Part shown: one piece after another, positions 1-8,966 of the stretch
How positions within the stretch are numbered: the first letter of the stretch is position 1
How the letters are laid out: each line of letters begins with the position of its first letter
Origin: Luteibacter jiangsuensis
GTDB lineage: Bacteria; Pseudomonadota; Gammaproteobacteria; Xanthomonadales; Rhodanobacteraceae
DNA length: 64,000 nucleotides
Direction: 5' to 3'
Assembly: GCF_011742555.1 (NCBI RefSeq)
Contig: NZ_JAAQQR010000004.1
Span: forward strand, 372,001-436,000
The notes under the pieces: generated by a model
Database searches by the model: none
Told to the model about the DNA's origin: nothing
Seen by the model: only the letters and a program-made list of their open reading frames with translations
Position numbers and translations under genes: made by a program

Positions 1-486
1 TTTTTCGTAGATCTGGTCGGCGATCTGGTGCGCCACGCCGCGGAGGTCGCCCGCGGGGGCGGTGAACGACTGCGCGAGCAGGCTCTGCTGGCGGTTCACG
101 TCCCACAGTTCGTACTCGACCTTGAGCATGCCGCCACCGGCGTCGCTGATGCGGCCGATGGTCAGGTAGTCCTGCTTGAGCAGGCGCCACGTGGCGAACT
201 TGACGTCCGAGCCCTGGGACGGGGTTTCGACGATGTCGTTCTTGTCCAGCGAGCGGAACTTGCCCGAACGGTTGAAATCCGCGCGGATGACGTCGGCGAC
301 ATCGGTCGGCAGCGGCGCGCCCCCGGCCTGGGCGAAAGGCACGACGGCGATGGGAATGGCCGTTTTCAGCCCGCCGACGATTTCCACGTTGAGCGACTGG
401 GCGGCGGCCGGACCGGCCACGAGGGCGGCCAGCGCGGCCAGGAGGAGGACGAGACGTGAAAGCGTTCTGCGCATGGGCGGATTCAT
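1..486 (-). CDS. tolB: Tol-Pal system protein TolB, N-terminal part (cut by window edge)
   Basis: This is the N-terminal 162 residues of periplasmic TolB, the beta-propeller partner of Pal and TolA in the Tol-Pal envelope machine. The reading frame is open to the left edge, so the C-terminal propeller lies outside the window. The residues seen are a signal peptide (RRTLSRLVLLL followed by an Ala-rich core ending AAAQS), then LNVEIVGG, PIAVVPFA and DFNRSGKF, typical of the TolB amino-terminal domain. Two in-frame ATG codons exist, at 486 and 474. The upstream one has an AGGT Shine-Dalgarno-like tract 4 bases before it and was preferred, but 474 also gives a good signal peptide. The gene follows tolA after about 120 bases, the usual tolQRAB order. 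Confidence 0.93.
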   Translation of the reverse strand, partial: MNPPMRRTLSRLVLLLAALAALVAGPAAAQSLNVEIVGGLKTAIPIAVVPFAQAGGAPLPTDVADVIRADFNRSGKFRSLDKNDIVETPSQGSDVKFATWRLLKQDYLTIGRISDAGGGMLKVEYELWDVNRQQSLLAQSFTAPAGDLRGVAHQIADQIYEK

Positions 487-607
487 TGCGACCTGGATAG
501 TGGGACAGCGGCGAAATGTTAACGCGACGGCCACGTGCTGAGTGACCCGAATCTGAACCGCCCTGCCCCGCCCTGGCACCTGGCCGGGGCGGGACAAGGG
601 CGCTACA

Positions 608-1549
608 TCATTGCGGCCTGAACGTGAACGTTAGGTTGCGCTGGAAGACGTCCTCGAAGCCCTGGTAAGGCAGCGGCTGGGCGCGCAGCACGGCGTTCTC
701 CACCGAGGCGCGTCCGGCGGCGTCGTACGGGCAGCTGGAGTCCACCTTGGCACTGAGCACCTGCCCACCCGGCACCTGCACGATGTGCACCACGCAGGAA
801 GTGGGCGGCATGCTGTCCGGACGGAGCCAGTTCTGCGTGACCGCGTTCTGGATGGCGGCCAGGTACTGGCCCAGCTTGCCCGTGTCACGGCCATTCGTGC
901 CCGACTGCCGCTGATCGGCCGGCGGCAGGTCCGGCAGGCCATCGTCCTTGGCGTTCTGCAGGTCCTTAAGTTGCTGCTCGGCCTGCTTCTTGGTGGTGTC
1001 GGCCTTCTTCGTCTGGGCCTTCGCCGCGTCAAGCTGCTTGAAGATGTCGTCGATTTCCTTCTGTTTCTCTTTCTTCTTCTGCTCCTGCTCGGCGTCGAGC
1101 TCGGCCTGGCGCTGGCGCTGCTTCTCTTCCTGCAGGCGCTTGGCGTCCTCAGCCTTCTGCACGGCGTCATCCACCACCTTCTCCTGGTCCTTCAGGTCGG
1201 GCTGCTTCGGCGGCGGCGGGAGGGTTTCTACCTTGGGCTTCTCCTGCGGCGGCGTCGGCGTCGGCACCACCGGGGGCGGCGGCGTGGTATCGGGCACCGG
1301 CTTGGCCTTCGTCGCCTTCGGCGGCGGGCTGCCGGTGGGGCCGACCAGGGTCGCCTCGATGATCTGGCCGGGCAGTTCGAGGGGCGCCGGGCACTTCAAC
1401 GGATTCCACTCGGCCGGCAGGCCGATCGCCTCGGCCCATTTCTCGTAATCCGAGCACGGAATGACCGCGAGGCCCAGGAAGGCCACGATGCCGATGTGCA
1501 GGAGCGCGGCGAGGACGACCGCGCGGGGCGTGCCGTTACGGTTTTCCAT
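608..1549 (-). CDS. tolA: Cell envelope integrity protein TolA
   Basis: TolA (313 aa) is the inner-membrane-anchored, periplasm-spanning arm that couples the TolQ/TolR proton motor to TolB-Pal. One transmembrane helix sits at about residues 9-30. A Pro-rich stretch follows at about 80-120, then a charged Lys/Glu/Gln/Ala coiled coil at about 125-210. The C-terminal domain (about 225-313) has two Cys, in TSCVVH and SSCPYD, as in TolA domain III. A Cys-containing insert just after the membrane helix (ending LKCPAPLELPGQ) precedes the Pro-rich part and is not typical of the E. coli protein. The start overlaps tolR by 14 bases, implying translational coupling. Confidence 0.93.
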   Translation of the reverse strand: MENRNGTPRAVVLAALLHIGIVAFLGLAVIPCSDYEKWAEAIGLPAEWNPLKCPAPLELPGQIIEATLVGPTGSPPPKATKAKPVPDTTPPPPVVPTPTPPQEKPKVETLPPPPKQPDLKDQEKVVDDAVQKAEDAKRLQEEKQRQRQAELDAEQEQKKKEKQKEIDDIFKQLDAAKAQTKKADTTKKQAEQQLKDLQNAKDDGLPDLPPADQRQSGTNGRDTGKLGQYLAAIQNAVTQNWLRPDSMPPTSCVVHIVQVPGGQVLSAKVDSSCPYDAAGRASVENAVLRAQPLPYQGFEDVFQRNLTFTFRPQ

Positions 1550-1979
1550 TCTGCGCCGACTGGGGCTGGCTCATCAGGCCGATCTTGGAGACACCGGCCT
1601 CCTGCAGGATCGGGAGGATCGAATAGACCTTGCCGTAGCCCACGCGCTGGTCGCCCGCGACCAGGACCTGGAGTTCCGGGTTGGCGTCATGGAAAGCGGT
1701 GATCTTCTTGCGGAATTCGTCCTCGCTGACCGGCTCGCGCTTCGCGCCGTTCGCCGTGAGGTAGATCTGGCCTGCCTCGTCGACGGACACCACGATCGGG
1801 TCCTTTTTGTCCTGCAGCGACTTGGCGTTGGTCTGCGGCAGCTGGATGTCCACGCCGAGGTTCATCATCGGCGTAGTGACCATGAAGATGATCAGCAGCA
1901 CGAGCATCACGTCGATGTACGGCACGACGTTGATCTCGGATTTCAGCTTCCGCTTGTGCCTGCGGTAGGTAGTGCGCAT
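1536..1979 (-). CDS. tolR: Tol-Pal motor protein TolR
   Basis: TolR (147 aa) is the ExbD-family partner of TolQ that uses the proton-motive force to energise TolA. It has a short basic cytoplasmic N-terminus (RRHKRKLKSEINVVP). One transmembrane helix follows, carrying the protonatable Asp in PYIDVMLVLL at about residue 23, then a periplasmic domain. The length is normal for the family. It lies 15 bases downstream of tolQ and overlaps tolA. Confidence 0.95.
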   Translation of the reverse strand: MRTTYRRHKRKLKSEINVVPYIDVMLVLLIIFMVTTPMMNLGVDIQLPQTNAKSLQDKKDPIVVSVDEAGQIYLTANGAKREPVSEDEFRKKITAFHDANPELQVLVAGDQRVGYGKVYSILPILQEAGVSKIGLMSQPQSAQNGKP

Positions 1980-1994
1980 GGCGTACGCTCCCGC

Positions 1995-2678
1995 TCAGGC
2001 CGCGTCGTCGGTATGGATCTGGCGCTGCAGTACGGAGGAGAACTCTTCCTGGAACACCTCGTAGCGCGACGCGATGCGCTCGACCTTGTTGGCGTAGCGG
2101 TTGTATGCCCAGACAGCCGGAATGGCGGCGAACAGGCCCATGGCGGTGGCGATCAGCGCCTCGGAAATGTGCGGCGCGACGACCGAGATGGTGACGTCCT
2201 TCATTTCGCCCAGGCCCTGGAAGGCGCCCATGATGCCCCAGACGGTGCCGAAGAGACCCACGTAGGGGCTGATCGAACCGACATTGGCCAGGAACTCCAG
2301 GTTCTGCTCCAGCTTGCCGATCTCGCGCGTGCCGGCCACGCGCATGGCGCGCTCCGAGCCCTCGATGACCCGGTTGGCGTCGGTGACGCGGCGCTGGCGC
2401 TGGCGGGCAAACTCGCGGAAGCCCGCCTCGAAGACGTTCTCGATGCCGTGCTGCCCCTCGCGATTGCCCACCTCGCGGAACAGGGCGGCAAGGTCGGCGC
2501 CGGACCAGAAGCGGTCTTCGAAGGCTTCGGCGTTATCGTGCGCCGTCTTCAGCTGGCTGTATTTACGGATGATGATCACCCAGGAGAGGAACGAGAACAC
2601 CAGCAAGAGGAGCATCACCAGTTGTACGGGCAGGCTCGCTTCCGACACCAGCTTGAAAATGTTCAGTCCACCGTTCAT
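1995..2678 (-). CDS. tolQ: Tol-Pal motor protein TolQ
   Basis: TolQ (227 aa) belongs to the MotA/TolQ/ExbB family and forms the proton-channel stator of the Tol motor with TolR. Three membrane segments are visible: LPVQLVMLLLLVFSFLSW near the N-terminus, and two in the C-terminal half around SPYVGLFGTVWGIM and IATAMGLFAAIPAV, which hold the Gly-rich family signature. An upstream in-frame extension to 2786 exists, but the ATG at 2678 (MNGGLNIFKLV) matches the family N-terminus. It lies between ybgC and tolR in a canonical tol operon. Confidence 0.95.
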   Translation of the reverse strand: MNGGLNIFKLVSEASLPVQLVMLLLLVFSFLSWVIIIRKYSQLKTAHDNAEAFEDRFWSGADLAALFREVGNREGQHGIENVFEAGFREFARQRQRRVTDANRVIEGSERAMRVAGTREIGKLEQNLEFLANVGSISPYVGLFGTVWGIMGAFQGLGEMKDVTISVVAPHISEALIATAMGLFAAIPAVWAYNRYANKVERIASRYEVFQEEFSSVLQRQIHTDDAA

Positions 2679-2710
2679 CGCTTGAGGGCTCTCCGCCGGG
2701 TATCTGGCTA

Positions 2711-3115
2711 TCAGGTAATGGGGAATTCGTTGGCAAACAGACCCGCCGGGATCTGCGCCGGGCGCATCGTGTCGAGGTTGACGCACGCCACGCGCACCTG
2801 CGCGCGTACCAGTGCCGCATCCCCCCGCACAATCTCCTGACCGAACAGCATACTGGCTGAACGGCGTTCTTTGACGCTCACCGTGACTTTAAGTTCATCA
2901 TCCAGACGGGCCGGGCGGTGGAAGTCGAGGTGCATGTCGCGGACGACGAAGCCCAGCGAGGTCGACTCACGCAGCGAAAGCTGGTCGATGCCCTGGGCGC
3001 GCAGCCATTCCGTCCGCGCCCGTTCCATGAAACGGATGTAATTCGCGTGGTAGACGACGCCACCGGCGTCGGTGTCTTCCCAGTAGATACGGACAGGCCA
3101 GCTGAAAACGCTCAT
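2711..3115 (-). CDS. ybgC: Tol-Pal-associated acyl-CoA thioesterase YbgC
   Basis: This is a 134-aa hot-dog-fold thioesterase that hydrolyses short-chain or acyl-CoA substrates in the cytoplasm and is almost always encoded ahead of tolQ. The active-site motif [16 protein letters not shown] near residues 11-26 carries the catalytic Asp of the 4-hydroxybenzoyl-CoA thioesterase family. The start at 3115 ([12 protein letters not shown]) was chosen because it matches the family. A long upstream extension in this frame is the shadow of ruvB. The ATG overlaps the ruvB stop by 4 bases, so the two are translationally coupled. Confidence 0.95.
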   Translation of the reverse strand: MSVFSWPVRIYWEDTDAGGVVYHANYIRFMERARTEWLRAQGIDQLSLRESTSLGFVVRDMHLDFHRPARLDDELKVTVSVKERRSASMLFGQEIVRGDAALVRAQVRVACVNLDTMRPAQIPAGLFANEFPIT

Positions 3116-4152
3116 GCCCCGTCCGAAAAGAGGTCGGGCGTGGCTGCCTGGCGTGGCGGCGGGGTCAGCCCCAGGTGCCGCCAGGCCTTGGCCGAAGCCA
3201 TGCGGCCTCGCGCCGTTCGGATCAGGTAGCCCTGCTGAATCAGGTACGGCTCCACCACGTCTTCCAGGGTGCCGCGATCTTCGCTGAGCGCTGCGGCCAG
3301 CGATTCCACGCCCACCGGCCCCCCGTCGAAGTTCTCGATGATGATGCCGAGCAGGCGGCGGTCGAGGTCGTCGAAGCCTTCGGCGTCCACTTTCAGCATG
3401 TCGGTGGCCGCACGGGCCAACTCGTGCGTGATGCGGCCGTCGCCGCGCACCTCCGCGAAATCGCGAACCCGGCGCAGCAGGCGATTGGCGATGCGCGGCG
3501 TGCCGCGGGAACGGCGGGCGATTTCCACCGCGCCCTCGAATTCGCATTCGATGCCGAAGATGCGCGCCGCGCGACGGACGATCGCCGTGAGTTCCTCGAT
3601 GCTGTAGAACTCCAGGCGCTGGATGATGCCGAAGCGGTCGCGCAGCGGCCCGGTGAGCAGGCCCGCGCGTGTCGTCGCCCCGATCAGCGTGAAAGGCGGA
3701 AGATCGAGCTTGATGGAGCGCGCCGCGGGGCCTTCGCCGATCATGATGTCGATCTGGAAGTCCTCCATCGCCGGATAGAGCACTTCCTCGACCACCGGGG
3801 ACAGGCGATGGATCTCGTCCACGAAAAGGACGTCGTTGGCCTCGAGATTGGTGAGCAGCGCCGCGAGGTCGCCCGCCCGCTCCAGCACCGGTCCGGACGT
3901 GGACCGCACGCTCACCCCCAGTTCGTTCGCAATCACATGCGAAAGCGTGGTCTTGCCCAGGCCGGGCGGCCCGAAGATGAGCGTATGGTCCAGCGCCCCG
4001 CCCCGACGACGCGCCGCTTCGATATAGATGGCCATCTGCTCGCGAACCGCCTGCTGGCCGAGATACTCGGCCAGCCGCTTCGGCCGGATGCTGGCCTCCA
4101 GCGCCTCGTCGTCCATGGCGGCAGCGGAGGAAATGATGCGGTGTTCGGACAT
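3112..4152 (-). CDS. ruvB: Holliday junction DNA helicase RuvB
   Basis: RuvB (346 aa) is the hexameric AAA+ motor that drives Holliday junction branch migration with RuvA. Walker A (GPPGLGKTT), Walker B (FVDEIH), sensor 1 (GATTRAG) and the arginine-finger region (GPLRDRF) are all present. The C-terminal winged helix ends with the [12 protein letters not shown] signature. The chosen start gives [11 protein letters not shown]; an ATG three codons upstream (MRPMSEH) is also possible. ruvB is separated from ruvA by kup and a composite palindromic repeat. It may therefore have its own expression signal, or be read through from kup. Confidence 0.97.
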   Translation of the reverse strand: MSEHRIISSAAAMDDEALEASIRPKRLAEYLGQQAVREQMAIYIEAARRRGGALDHTLIFGPPGLGKTTLSHVIANELGVSVRSTSGPVLERAGDLAALLTNLEANDVLFVDEIHRLSPVVEEVLYPAMEDFQIDIMIGEGPAARSIKLDLPPFTLIGATTRAGLLTGPLRDRFGIIQRLEFYSIEELTAIVRRAARIFGIECEFEGAVEIARRSRGTPRIANRLLRRVRDFAEVRGDGRITHELARAATDMLKVDAEGFDDLDRRLLGIIIENFDGGPVGVESLAAALSEDRGTLEDVVEPYLIQQGYLIRTARGRMASAKAWRHLGLTPPPRQAATPDLFSDGA

Positions 4153-4169
4153 GGGCCGCATTATGCGCT

Positions 4170-4333
4170 GTGAGTCGGTCGCTGCGCGACCTGTGCGGTT
4201 CGTAAGTCGGTCGCTTGCGCGACCTGCGAGTCGGCCGCTGCGCGGCCTGTGAACCGTGAGTCGAGGCGTAAGCTTACGGTTCACAGCCGGGCGAAGCCCG
4301 CGACTTACAGGCCACGAAGTGGCCGACTCACGC
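4170..4333. repeat. Family A composite palindromic element, copy 1
   Basis: This intergenic block between the kup stop and the ruvB start is built from about 24-base units. Each has a conserved head (GTGAGTCG or GTAAGTCG), a short self-complementary stem and a tail ending CCTGT. Units run rightward at about 4170-4194, 4202-4227 and 4226-4250. A central hairpin follows (GTGAACCGT at 4249-4257 pairing with ACGGTTCAC at 4276-4284). Two units run leftward at 4285-4308 and 4309-4333. Stem sequences differ between units but stay paired: GGTCGC/GCGACC, GGCCGC/GCGGCC, CGGGC/GCCCG and GGCCAC/GTGGCC. Two related copies lie at 12517 and 20220. Confidence 0.8.
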
Positions 4334-4341
4334 ACCCCACC

Positions 4342-6237
4342 TCAAATCTCGACCTGGGCGCCCAGTTCGATCAGCCGGTTGCCCGGGATCTGGAAGAACG
4401 CCGTCGCCGGCATCGCATTACGCGCAAGGAAGGCGAACAGCTTGTCGCGCCACAGGGCCATGCCCGGGCGGCGGACGTCGGCGACGATGGTTTCGCGCGA
4501 CAGGAAGAAGGTCGTGTCCATCATGTCGAAGTCCAGGCCCAGTGCACCCGCACGCGAGAGCGAGTTCGGGATGTTTGGATCCTCGGCGAAGCCGTATCGC
4601 AGCTGCAGGCCGTAGAAGCCGCTGCCGTAATCGATCACTTCCATGCGCTCGTCGCTCTCCGCGACCGGCGTCTCCAGCATTTCCACCGTCAGCAGCACAT
4701 TGCGCTCGTGCAGCACCTTGTTGTGCTTCAGGTTGTGCAACATTGCGTGCGGCACGGCGTTCTGGTTCGCGGTGAGGAACACCGCCGTGCCCGGAACGAT
4801 GAGCGGCGGATGGTCCGCGATGTTCGCGACGAACGGTTCCAGCGCCAGGCCCGACTGCTTGATCTCGCGCACCACGAGGTCCCTGCCCCGGCGCCAGGTG
4901 GTCATCACCGTGAAGATGATCACGCCCAGGACCAGCGGGAACCAGCCGCCATGGGCGATCTTCAGTGCATTGGCGCCGAAGAACGCCAGATCGGTGATGA
5001 GGAAAATCACGCCCACGGTGATCACCGCGGACCAGTGCCAGTGCCAGCGCAGGCGAGCGACCACCAGGGCCAGCAGCGTCGTCATCGTCATGGTGCCGGT
5101 CACGGCGATGCCGTAGGCCGCGCCGAGATTGTTCGAGGAACGGAAGCCCAGCACGGCGAGGAACACCAGCACCAGCAGCAGCCTGTTCACCCACGGGACG
5201 AAGATCTGCCCTGACATTTCGTGCGAGGTGTGCACCACCGCCATGCGGGGCGAATAGCCCAGGGACATGGCCTCGCGGGTCATCGAGAACGCCCCTGAGA
5301 TGACGGCCTGCGAAGCGATGATCGCCGCCATCGTCGCCAGCGCCACCATCGGGTAGAGCCACTCTTCCGGCACCATGTGATAGAACGGATTCTCGATGGC
5401 GCTGCGGTCGTGCAGAAGCAGTGCGCCCTGGCCGAAGTAGTTGATCAGCAGGGCCGGCAGCACGAATCCGAACCAGGCCAGCCGGATCGGACGCTTTCCG
5501 AAATGGCCCATGTCCGCGTACAGCGCCTCGGCACCGGTGAGCGCCAGCACCACACCGCCCAGTGCGATGAACGACAGCTTGCCGTGCTCGCGAAAGAAGC
5601 TCACCGCATACCAGGGGTTCAAGGCAGCCAGCACCTGAGGATGCGCCACGAGCTGGCGCAGGCCGAGGAAGGCCAGCACGAGGAACCACAGGACCATCAC
5701 CGGCGCGAACGCCTTGCCGACGATGTTCGTGCCATGCCGTTGCACGGCGAACAACACGAAAATGATGACCAGACAGATCGGCAGCACGTAGGTGTCGAGT
5801 TGCGGCGCGGCAACTTCCAGACCTTCCACCGCGGAGAGGACCGAGATGGCCGGCGTGATCACGCCGTCGCCATAGAACAGCGAGGCGCCGAAGATGCCGA
5901 TCGCCGCCAGCACCCAGCGCGCCCGCGGCGAGCCGCTGACGCTGCGCTGCGCGAGCGCCATGAGCGCCATGATGCCGCCTTCACCCTTGTTGTCCGCGCG
6001 CATCACGAAGGTGACGTATTTCAACGACACCACCATGATCAGTGACCAGAAGATCAGCGACAGCACGCCCAGCACCGCCGCCGGATGCGGCGTCATGCCG
6101 TGCGTGCCCAGCGTTTCCTTCATGGTGTATAGCGGGCTCGTGCCGATATCGCCGAAGACGACGCCGATGGCGCCTAGCGCGAGCGCGCCCAGGCGACGAC
6201 CGTGCGCGTGCTGTAAGTCTTCGGCGGAGTTTTCCAT
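4342..6237 (-). CDS. kup: Low-affinity potassium uptake protein Kup
   Basis: Kup (631 aa) is a KUP/HAK/KT-family potassium:proton symporter of the inner membrane with about 12 transmembrane helices and a soluble C-terminal domain. The family signatures GVVFGDIGTSPLYT near the N-terminus and GEGGIMAL after the second helix are present, as is the FYGDGVITPAISVLSA region. The length is typical. The start at 6237 (MENSAEDLQ) was chosen over a long upstream extension that shadows ruvA. It starts 8 bases after the ruvA stop, so it is probably cotranscribed with yebC-ruvC-ruvA. Its stop lies 8 bases from a family A repeat. Confidence 0.96.
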   Translation of the reverse strand: MENSAEDLQHAHGRRLGALALGAIGVVFGDIGTSPLYTMKETLGTHGMTPHPAAVLGVLSLIFWSLIMVVSLKYVTFVMRADNKGEGGIMALMALAQRSVSGSPRARWVLAAIGIFGASLFYGDGVITPAISVLSAVEGLEVAAPQLDTYVLPICLVIIFVLFAVQRHGTNIVGKAFAPVMVLWFLVLAFLGLRQLVAHPQVLAALNPWYAVSFFREHGKLSFIALGGVVLALTGAEALYADMGHFGKRPIRLAWFGFVLPALLINYFGQGALLLHDRSAIENPFYHMVPEEWLYPMVALATMAAIIASQAVISGAFSMTREAMSLGYSPRMAVVHTSHEMSGQIFVPWVNRLLLVLVFLAVLGFRSSNNLGAAYGIAVTGTMTMTTLLALVVARLRWHWHWSAVITVGVIFLITDLAFFGANALKIAHGGWFPLVLGVIIFTVMTTWRRGRDLVVREIKQSGLALEPFVANIADHPPLIVPGTAVFLTANQNAVPHAMLHNLKHNKVLHERNVLLTVEMLETPVAESDERMEVIDYGSGFYGLQLRYGFAEDPNIPNSLSRAGALGLDFDMMDTTFFLSRETIVADVRRPGMALWRDKLFAFLARNAMPATAFFQIPGNRLIELGAQVEI

Positions 6238-6245
6238 TTTCACTT

Positions 6246-6842
6246 TCAACCTCCGAGCGCTGCGCGCAGCGCCTTGCGGATGATGGCTTCGGCGGAATCC
6301 CCTTCCGCCGCGGCCTTCTGTACCAGCCGCGAAGCTTCCACGGGCTTGTAACCGAGTTGTTGCAGGGCCACGGTGGCTTCGCTCACCGGATCCACCGGTG
6401 CCGCCTCGCCCATCGTGCCGACGGGCAGGCGTACGCCCACGGCATCCACACGATCGCGCAATTCCACCACCATGCGCTCCGCAGTCTTCTTGCCGATGCC
6501 CGGGATCTTGGTGAGCGCCACCACGTCGCCCGCGTGCACCAGCCGCGACAGTTCGTCGGTGGCGACGCCGGACAACACGGCCAGCGCGATCTTCGCGCCG
6601 ATGCCGCTCACCTTGAGCAGATTGCGGAACATCGCCCGCTCCGCCTCGCGCAGGAAGCCATAGAGGGCCACGCCGTCTTCCTTCACCGCGTAATGGGTGA
6701 GGAGGATCACTTCCTTGCCCGTGGCGGGAAGGTCGTAGATGGTCGACATGGGTGCGTCGACGTCGTATCCCACGCCGCCCACCTCGATGAGGAGCGACGG
6801 GGGCTGCTTGCTTATGAGGGTGCCACGCAGGCGGCCGATCAT
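6246..6842 (-). CDS. ruvA: Holliday junction branch-migration protein RuvA
   Basis: RuvA (198 aa) is the tetrameric junction-recognition subunit of the RuvAB complex. The N-terminal OB-fold begins [10 protein letters not shown]. The two helix-hairpin-helix motifs include [15 protein letters not shown] and [12 protein letters not shown], and the C-terminal domain ([17 protein letters not shown]) binds RuvB. The ATG overlaps the ruvC stop by 4 bases (ATGA), which supports translational coupling. Confidence 0.97.
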   Translation of the reverse strand: MIGRLRGTLISKQPPSLLIEVGGVGYDVDAPMSTIYDLPATGKEVILLTHYAVKEDGVALYGFLREAERAMFRNLLKVSGIGAKIALAVLSGVATDELSRLVHAGDVVALTKIPGIGKKTAERMVVELRDRVDAVGVRLPVGTMGEAAPVDPVSEATVALQQLGYKPVEASRLVQKAAAEGDSAEAIIRKALRAALGG

Positions 6843-7360
6843 CGGCGGCGTCTCCATGCGGTGCGCGGGATACCCACGCGTTCGATGCTGGAACGGGTGT
6901 GCGCATGGGCGATCGCGATCGCCAGCGCGTCGGCGGCATCCGCCTGCAGCGGACCCTTGATACCGAGGATCATCCCGATCATGTGCTGGACCTGGGTCTT
7001 GTCGGCACGGCCGGTACCGACCACTGCCTGTTTCACCTCGGTCGCGGCGTATTCGTGCACGACGATTCCCTGACTGACCACGGCACACACGGCCGCCCCG
7101 CGCGCCTGCCCCAGTTTCAGGGCCGAGTCCGCGTTGCGTGCCATGAACACGCGCTCGATCGCGGCTTCCGCCGGACCGTGCTCGCCGATGATCCCGCACA
7201 GTTCGTCAAAGATGCGTTTCAGGCGCAGCGGAAAGCTGGCCTCGCCCGAAACGAGCAGTGCGCCGTGCCACACGTGGCTCACCGCGCCGTTGTCCGCCAC
7301 GTCGATCACACCGACGCCGGTACGCTGGCTGCCCGGATCGATACCGAGGATGCGGATCAT
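6839..7360 (-). CDS. ruvC: Crossover junction endodeoxyribonuclease RuvC
   Basis: RuvC (173 aa) is the dimeric Holliday junction resolvase. The acidic catalytic residues of the RNase H-like fold are visible: Asp in the N-terminal [10 protein letters not shown], Glu in AIERVF, and Asp in the C-terminal [10 protein letters not shown]. The length matches E. coli RuvC. It lies 14 bases downstream of yebC and overlaps ruvA. Confidence 0.97.
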   Translation of the reverse strand: MIRILGIDPGSQRTGVGVIDVADNGAVSHVWHGALLVSGEASFPLRLKRIFDELCGIIGEHGPAEAAIERVFMARNADSALKLGQARGAAVCAVVSQGIVVHEYAATEVKQAVVGTGRADKTQVQHMIGMILGIKGPLQADAADALAIAIAHAHTRSSIERVGIPRTAWRRRR

Positions 7361-7374
7361 GGTGCGACGGGGCG

Positions 7375-8118
7375 TCAGCCCTCGTCGTGGGCCGGCAGGA
7401 CGGCGTTGTGGTAGACCTCGTCCACGTCGTCGAGCGAATTCAGGCGGTCCAGCAGTTTTTCGAACTGCTCGAGCGCCTCGCCGGTGGGCGTGACCAGCGG
7501 CCCGTTCGGGCGCATGACCACGTCGGAGCCGTCGACGTCGAAGCCGGCGGCGGCCAGCGCCTTGCGCATGGCTTCCACCGCGATCGGATCGGGGGCGAGC
7601 AACACGGTGCCGACGCCGTTCTCGATCACGATGTCTTCCGCGTTGTTCTCGATGGCGGCTTCCTCGAGCTTCGCCTCCACATCGGCGTCGCCACCGGTGT
7701 GGACCACCACCTGGCCCACGCGGGTGAACTGGAAGGCCACCGAGTTGGTGGTGCCCATGTTTCCGCCGAGCTTGTTGAGCGCGGCGCGCACGTCGGCCAC
7801 CGTGCGGGTCTGGTTGTCGGTGACGCAGTCGATGATCAGCGCGGTGCCCGCCGGGCCGTAGCCTTCATAGCGGATTTCGTGCATGTCCGCGCCGCCGTCG
7901 GCACCCGAACCGCGCTTGATGGCGCGCTCGATGGTGTCCTTCGTCATATTGGCGGCCAGGGCCTTGTCGACGGCGGCGCGCAGGCGCGGGTTGCCGTTGG
8001 GGTCGGGCACGCCGCCACGGGTGGCGATGGTGATTTCGCGGATCAGCTTCGTGAACACCTTGGCGCGCTTGGCGTCTTCGGCGTTCTTGCGACCTTCGAT
8101 GGACGGGCCTCTACCCAT
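7375..8118 (-). CDS. yebC: YebC/PmpR-family (TACO1-type) regulatory protein
   Basis: This 247-aa protein starts [20 protein letters not shown], close to the family signature GHSKWANI-KHRKAAQDAKR, and contains the conserved [16 protein letters not shown] and [12 protein letters not shown] blocks. The family was described as DNA-binding regulators; later work implicates it in relieving ribosome stalling. The sequence alone does not separate these roles. It heads the ruvC-ruvA transcription unit, a widespread arrangement. Family B palindromes lie in the 200 bases upstream. Confidence 0.94.
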   Translation of the reverse strand: MGRGPSIEGRKNAEDAKRAKVFTKLIREITIATRGGVPDPNGNPRLRAAVDKALAANMTKDTIERAIKRGSGADGGADMHEIRYEGYGPAGTALIIDCVTDNQTRTVADVRAALNKLGGNMGTTNSVAFQFTRVGQVVVHTGGDADVEAKLEEAAIENNAEDIVIENGVGTVLLAPDPIAVEAMRKALAAAGFDVDGSDVVMRPNGPLVTPTGEALEQFEKLLDRLNSLDDVDEVYHNAVLPAHDEG

Positions 8119-8178
8119 GTTCGATTCCTGGATCTACCGGACGGACAGGGGCGCGATTCTAGCGGAAGCGGGGCTACT

Positions 8179-8317
8179 GTAGGGAGCCGCCATGGCGGCG
8201 AGACATGCTGCGACCACGCGGCATCATGCCGCTGTGGGAGCCGCTTCAGCGGCGATGGACCCTTGCGGCAAGATTGCCCGCTACCGCGGAATCGCCGGCG
8301 TAGCCGGCTCCCACAGG
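8179..8317. repeat. Family B REP cluster (three GTRGGAGCC units)
   Basis: Three REP-like hairpin units occur between yebC and the hydrolase gene. A variant GTAGGGAGCCG unit with stem GCCGCC/GGCGGC is at 8179-8201. A GTGGGAGCCG unit with stem CCGCTTCAGCGG is at 8234-8256. An inverted unit with stem CCGGCGTAGCCGG is at 8291-8316. The last two form a head-to-head pair separated by a GC-rich spacer containing TTGCGGCAAG. Similar pairs lie at 37823 and 63343. The GTRG head resembles the GTAG-type REPs reported in Stenotrophomonas. Confidence 0.85.
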
Positions 8318-8320
8318 GCG

Positions 8321-8953
8321 CTAAGGAGAGGTATCAAAGCGGCCTTCGCGCAGGAAAAACGCCACCTGGCGGGCCACATCGGCCGAGACCAGCATGCCGG
8401 TGTGACTCGTTTCCAGGACGCAATGCGCCGTGAGACCCGGGAGGCGCGTTTCCTCCACGCCGACCGAGCCGTCATGCTCGCTGCCCACGTCGCCGACCAG
8501 CGATCCGAGGCCCACGGGCTGCCGTCCGGCAATCACGCCCACCTCGCGGCGGCCGTCCCAGCGGTCCAGGCCATGTTCGAGCAGTTCCTTCGAACGCCCC
8601 AGCAGCATGTCTCCGCCCCAGCGATGGGTAAGGCCGCGGGCCGCGCCGCTGCCGTTGAGCGGCGAGCCGAGACAGACGATGCGCCCGTCCGGCAGGTCGT
8701 CGTCGCGGCAGGCCAGCAGGGCCAGGATGCCGCCCAGGCTGTGTCCCACCACGTGAACCGGGCCCGGCCCCAGCGCGCGGATACGCTTGCGCAGCCGCGC
8801 GATCGCCTGTTCCGGCGGCGCGGCCACGCTCATGTACTCGAACTGGTGCACCTCGAACCCCTCCTCGCGAAGGCGTCGATGCAGCATGGCCATGGCGAAC
8901 CCGCGCATCCACAGCCCGTGCAGCAGCAGGACGTGGGCCTGGGAGGCGTTCAT
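8321..8953 (-). CDS. Alpha/beta-fold hydrolase, lipase-like
   Basis: This 210-aa cytoplasmic alpha/beta hydrolase has the nucleophile elbow GHSLGG (Ser at about residue 72) and an oxyanion-hole motif LLHGLWMRG near the N-terminus. Candidate acid and base residues are Asp in SEHDGSV and His in TSHTGML. No signal peptide is seen. It resembles small triacylglycerol-lipase or PGAP1-like esterases, but the substrate cannot be predicted. It lies 13 bases downstream of aspS and is probably cotranscribed with it. Confidence 0.85.
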   Translation of the reverse strand: MNASQAHVLLLHGLWMRGFAMAMLHRRLREEGFEVHQFEYMSVAAPPEQAIARLRKRIRALGPGPVHVVGHSLGGILALLACRDDDLPDGRIVCLGSPLNGSGAARGLTHRWGGDMLLGRSKELLEHGLDRWDGRREVGVIAGRQPVGLGSLVGDVGSEHDGSVGVEETRLPGLTAHCVLETSHTGMLVSADVARQVAFFLREGRFDTSP

Positions 8954-8966
8954 CGCGGCATCCGGA

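Noticed and set aside
487-607. Possible terminator between tolA and tolB
   Set aside because: A GC-rich imperfect hairpin is present but without a T-run, and tolQRAB is normally one transcript.
4152-4335. N-terminal extension of RuvB through the repeat region
   Set aside because: The extended translation is repeat-derived Arg-rich sequence; the family N-terminus begins at 4152.
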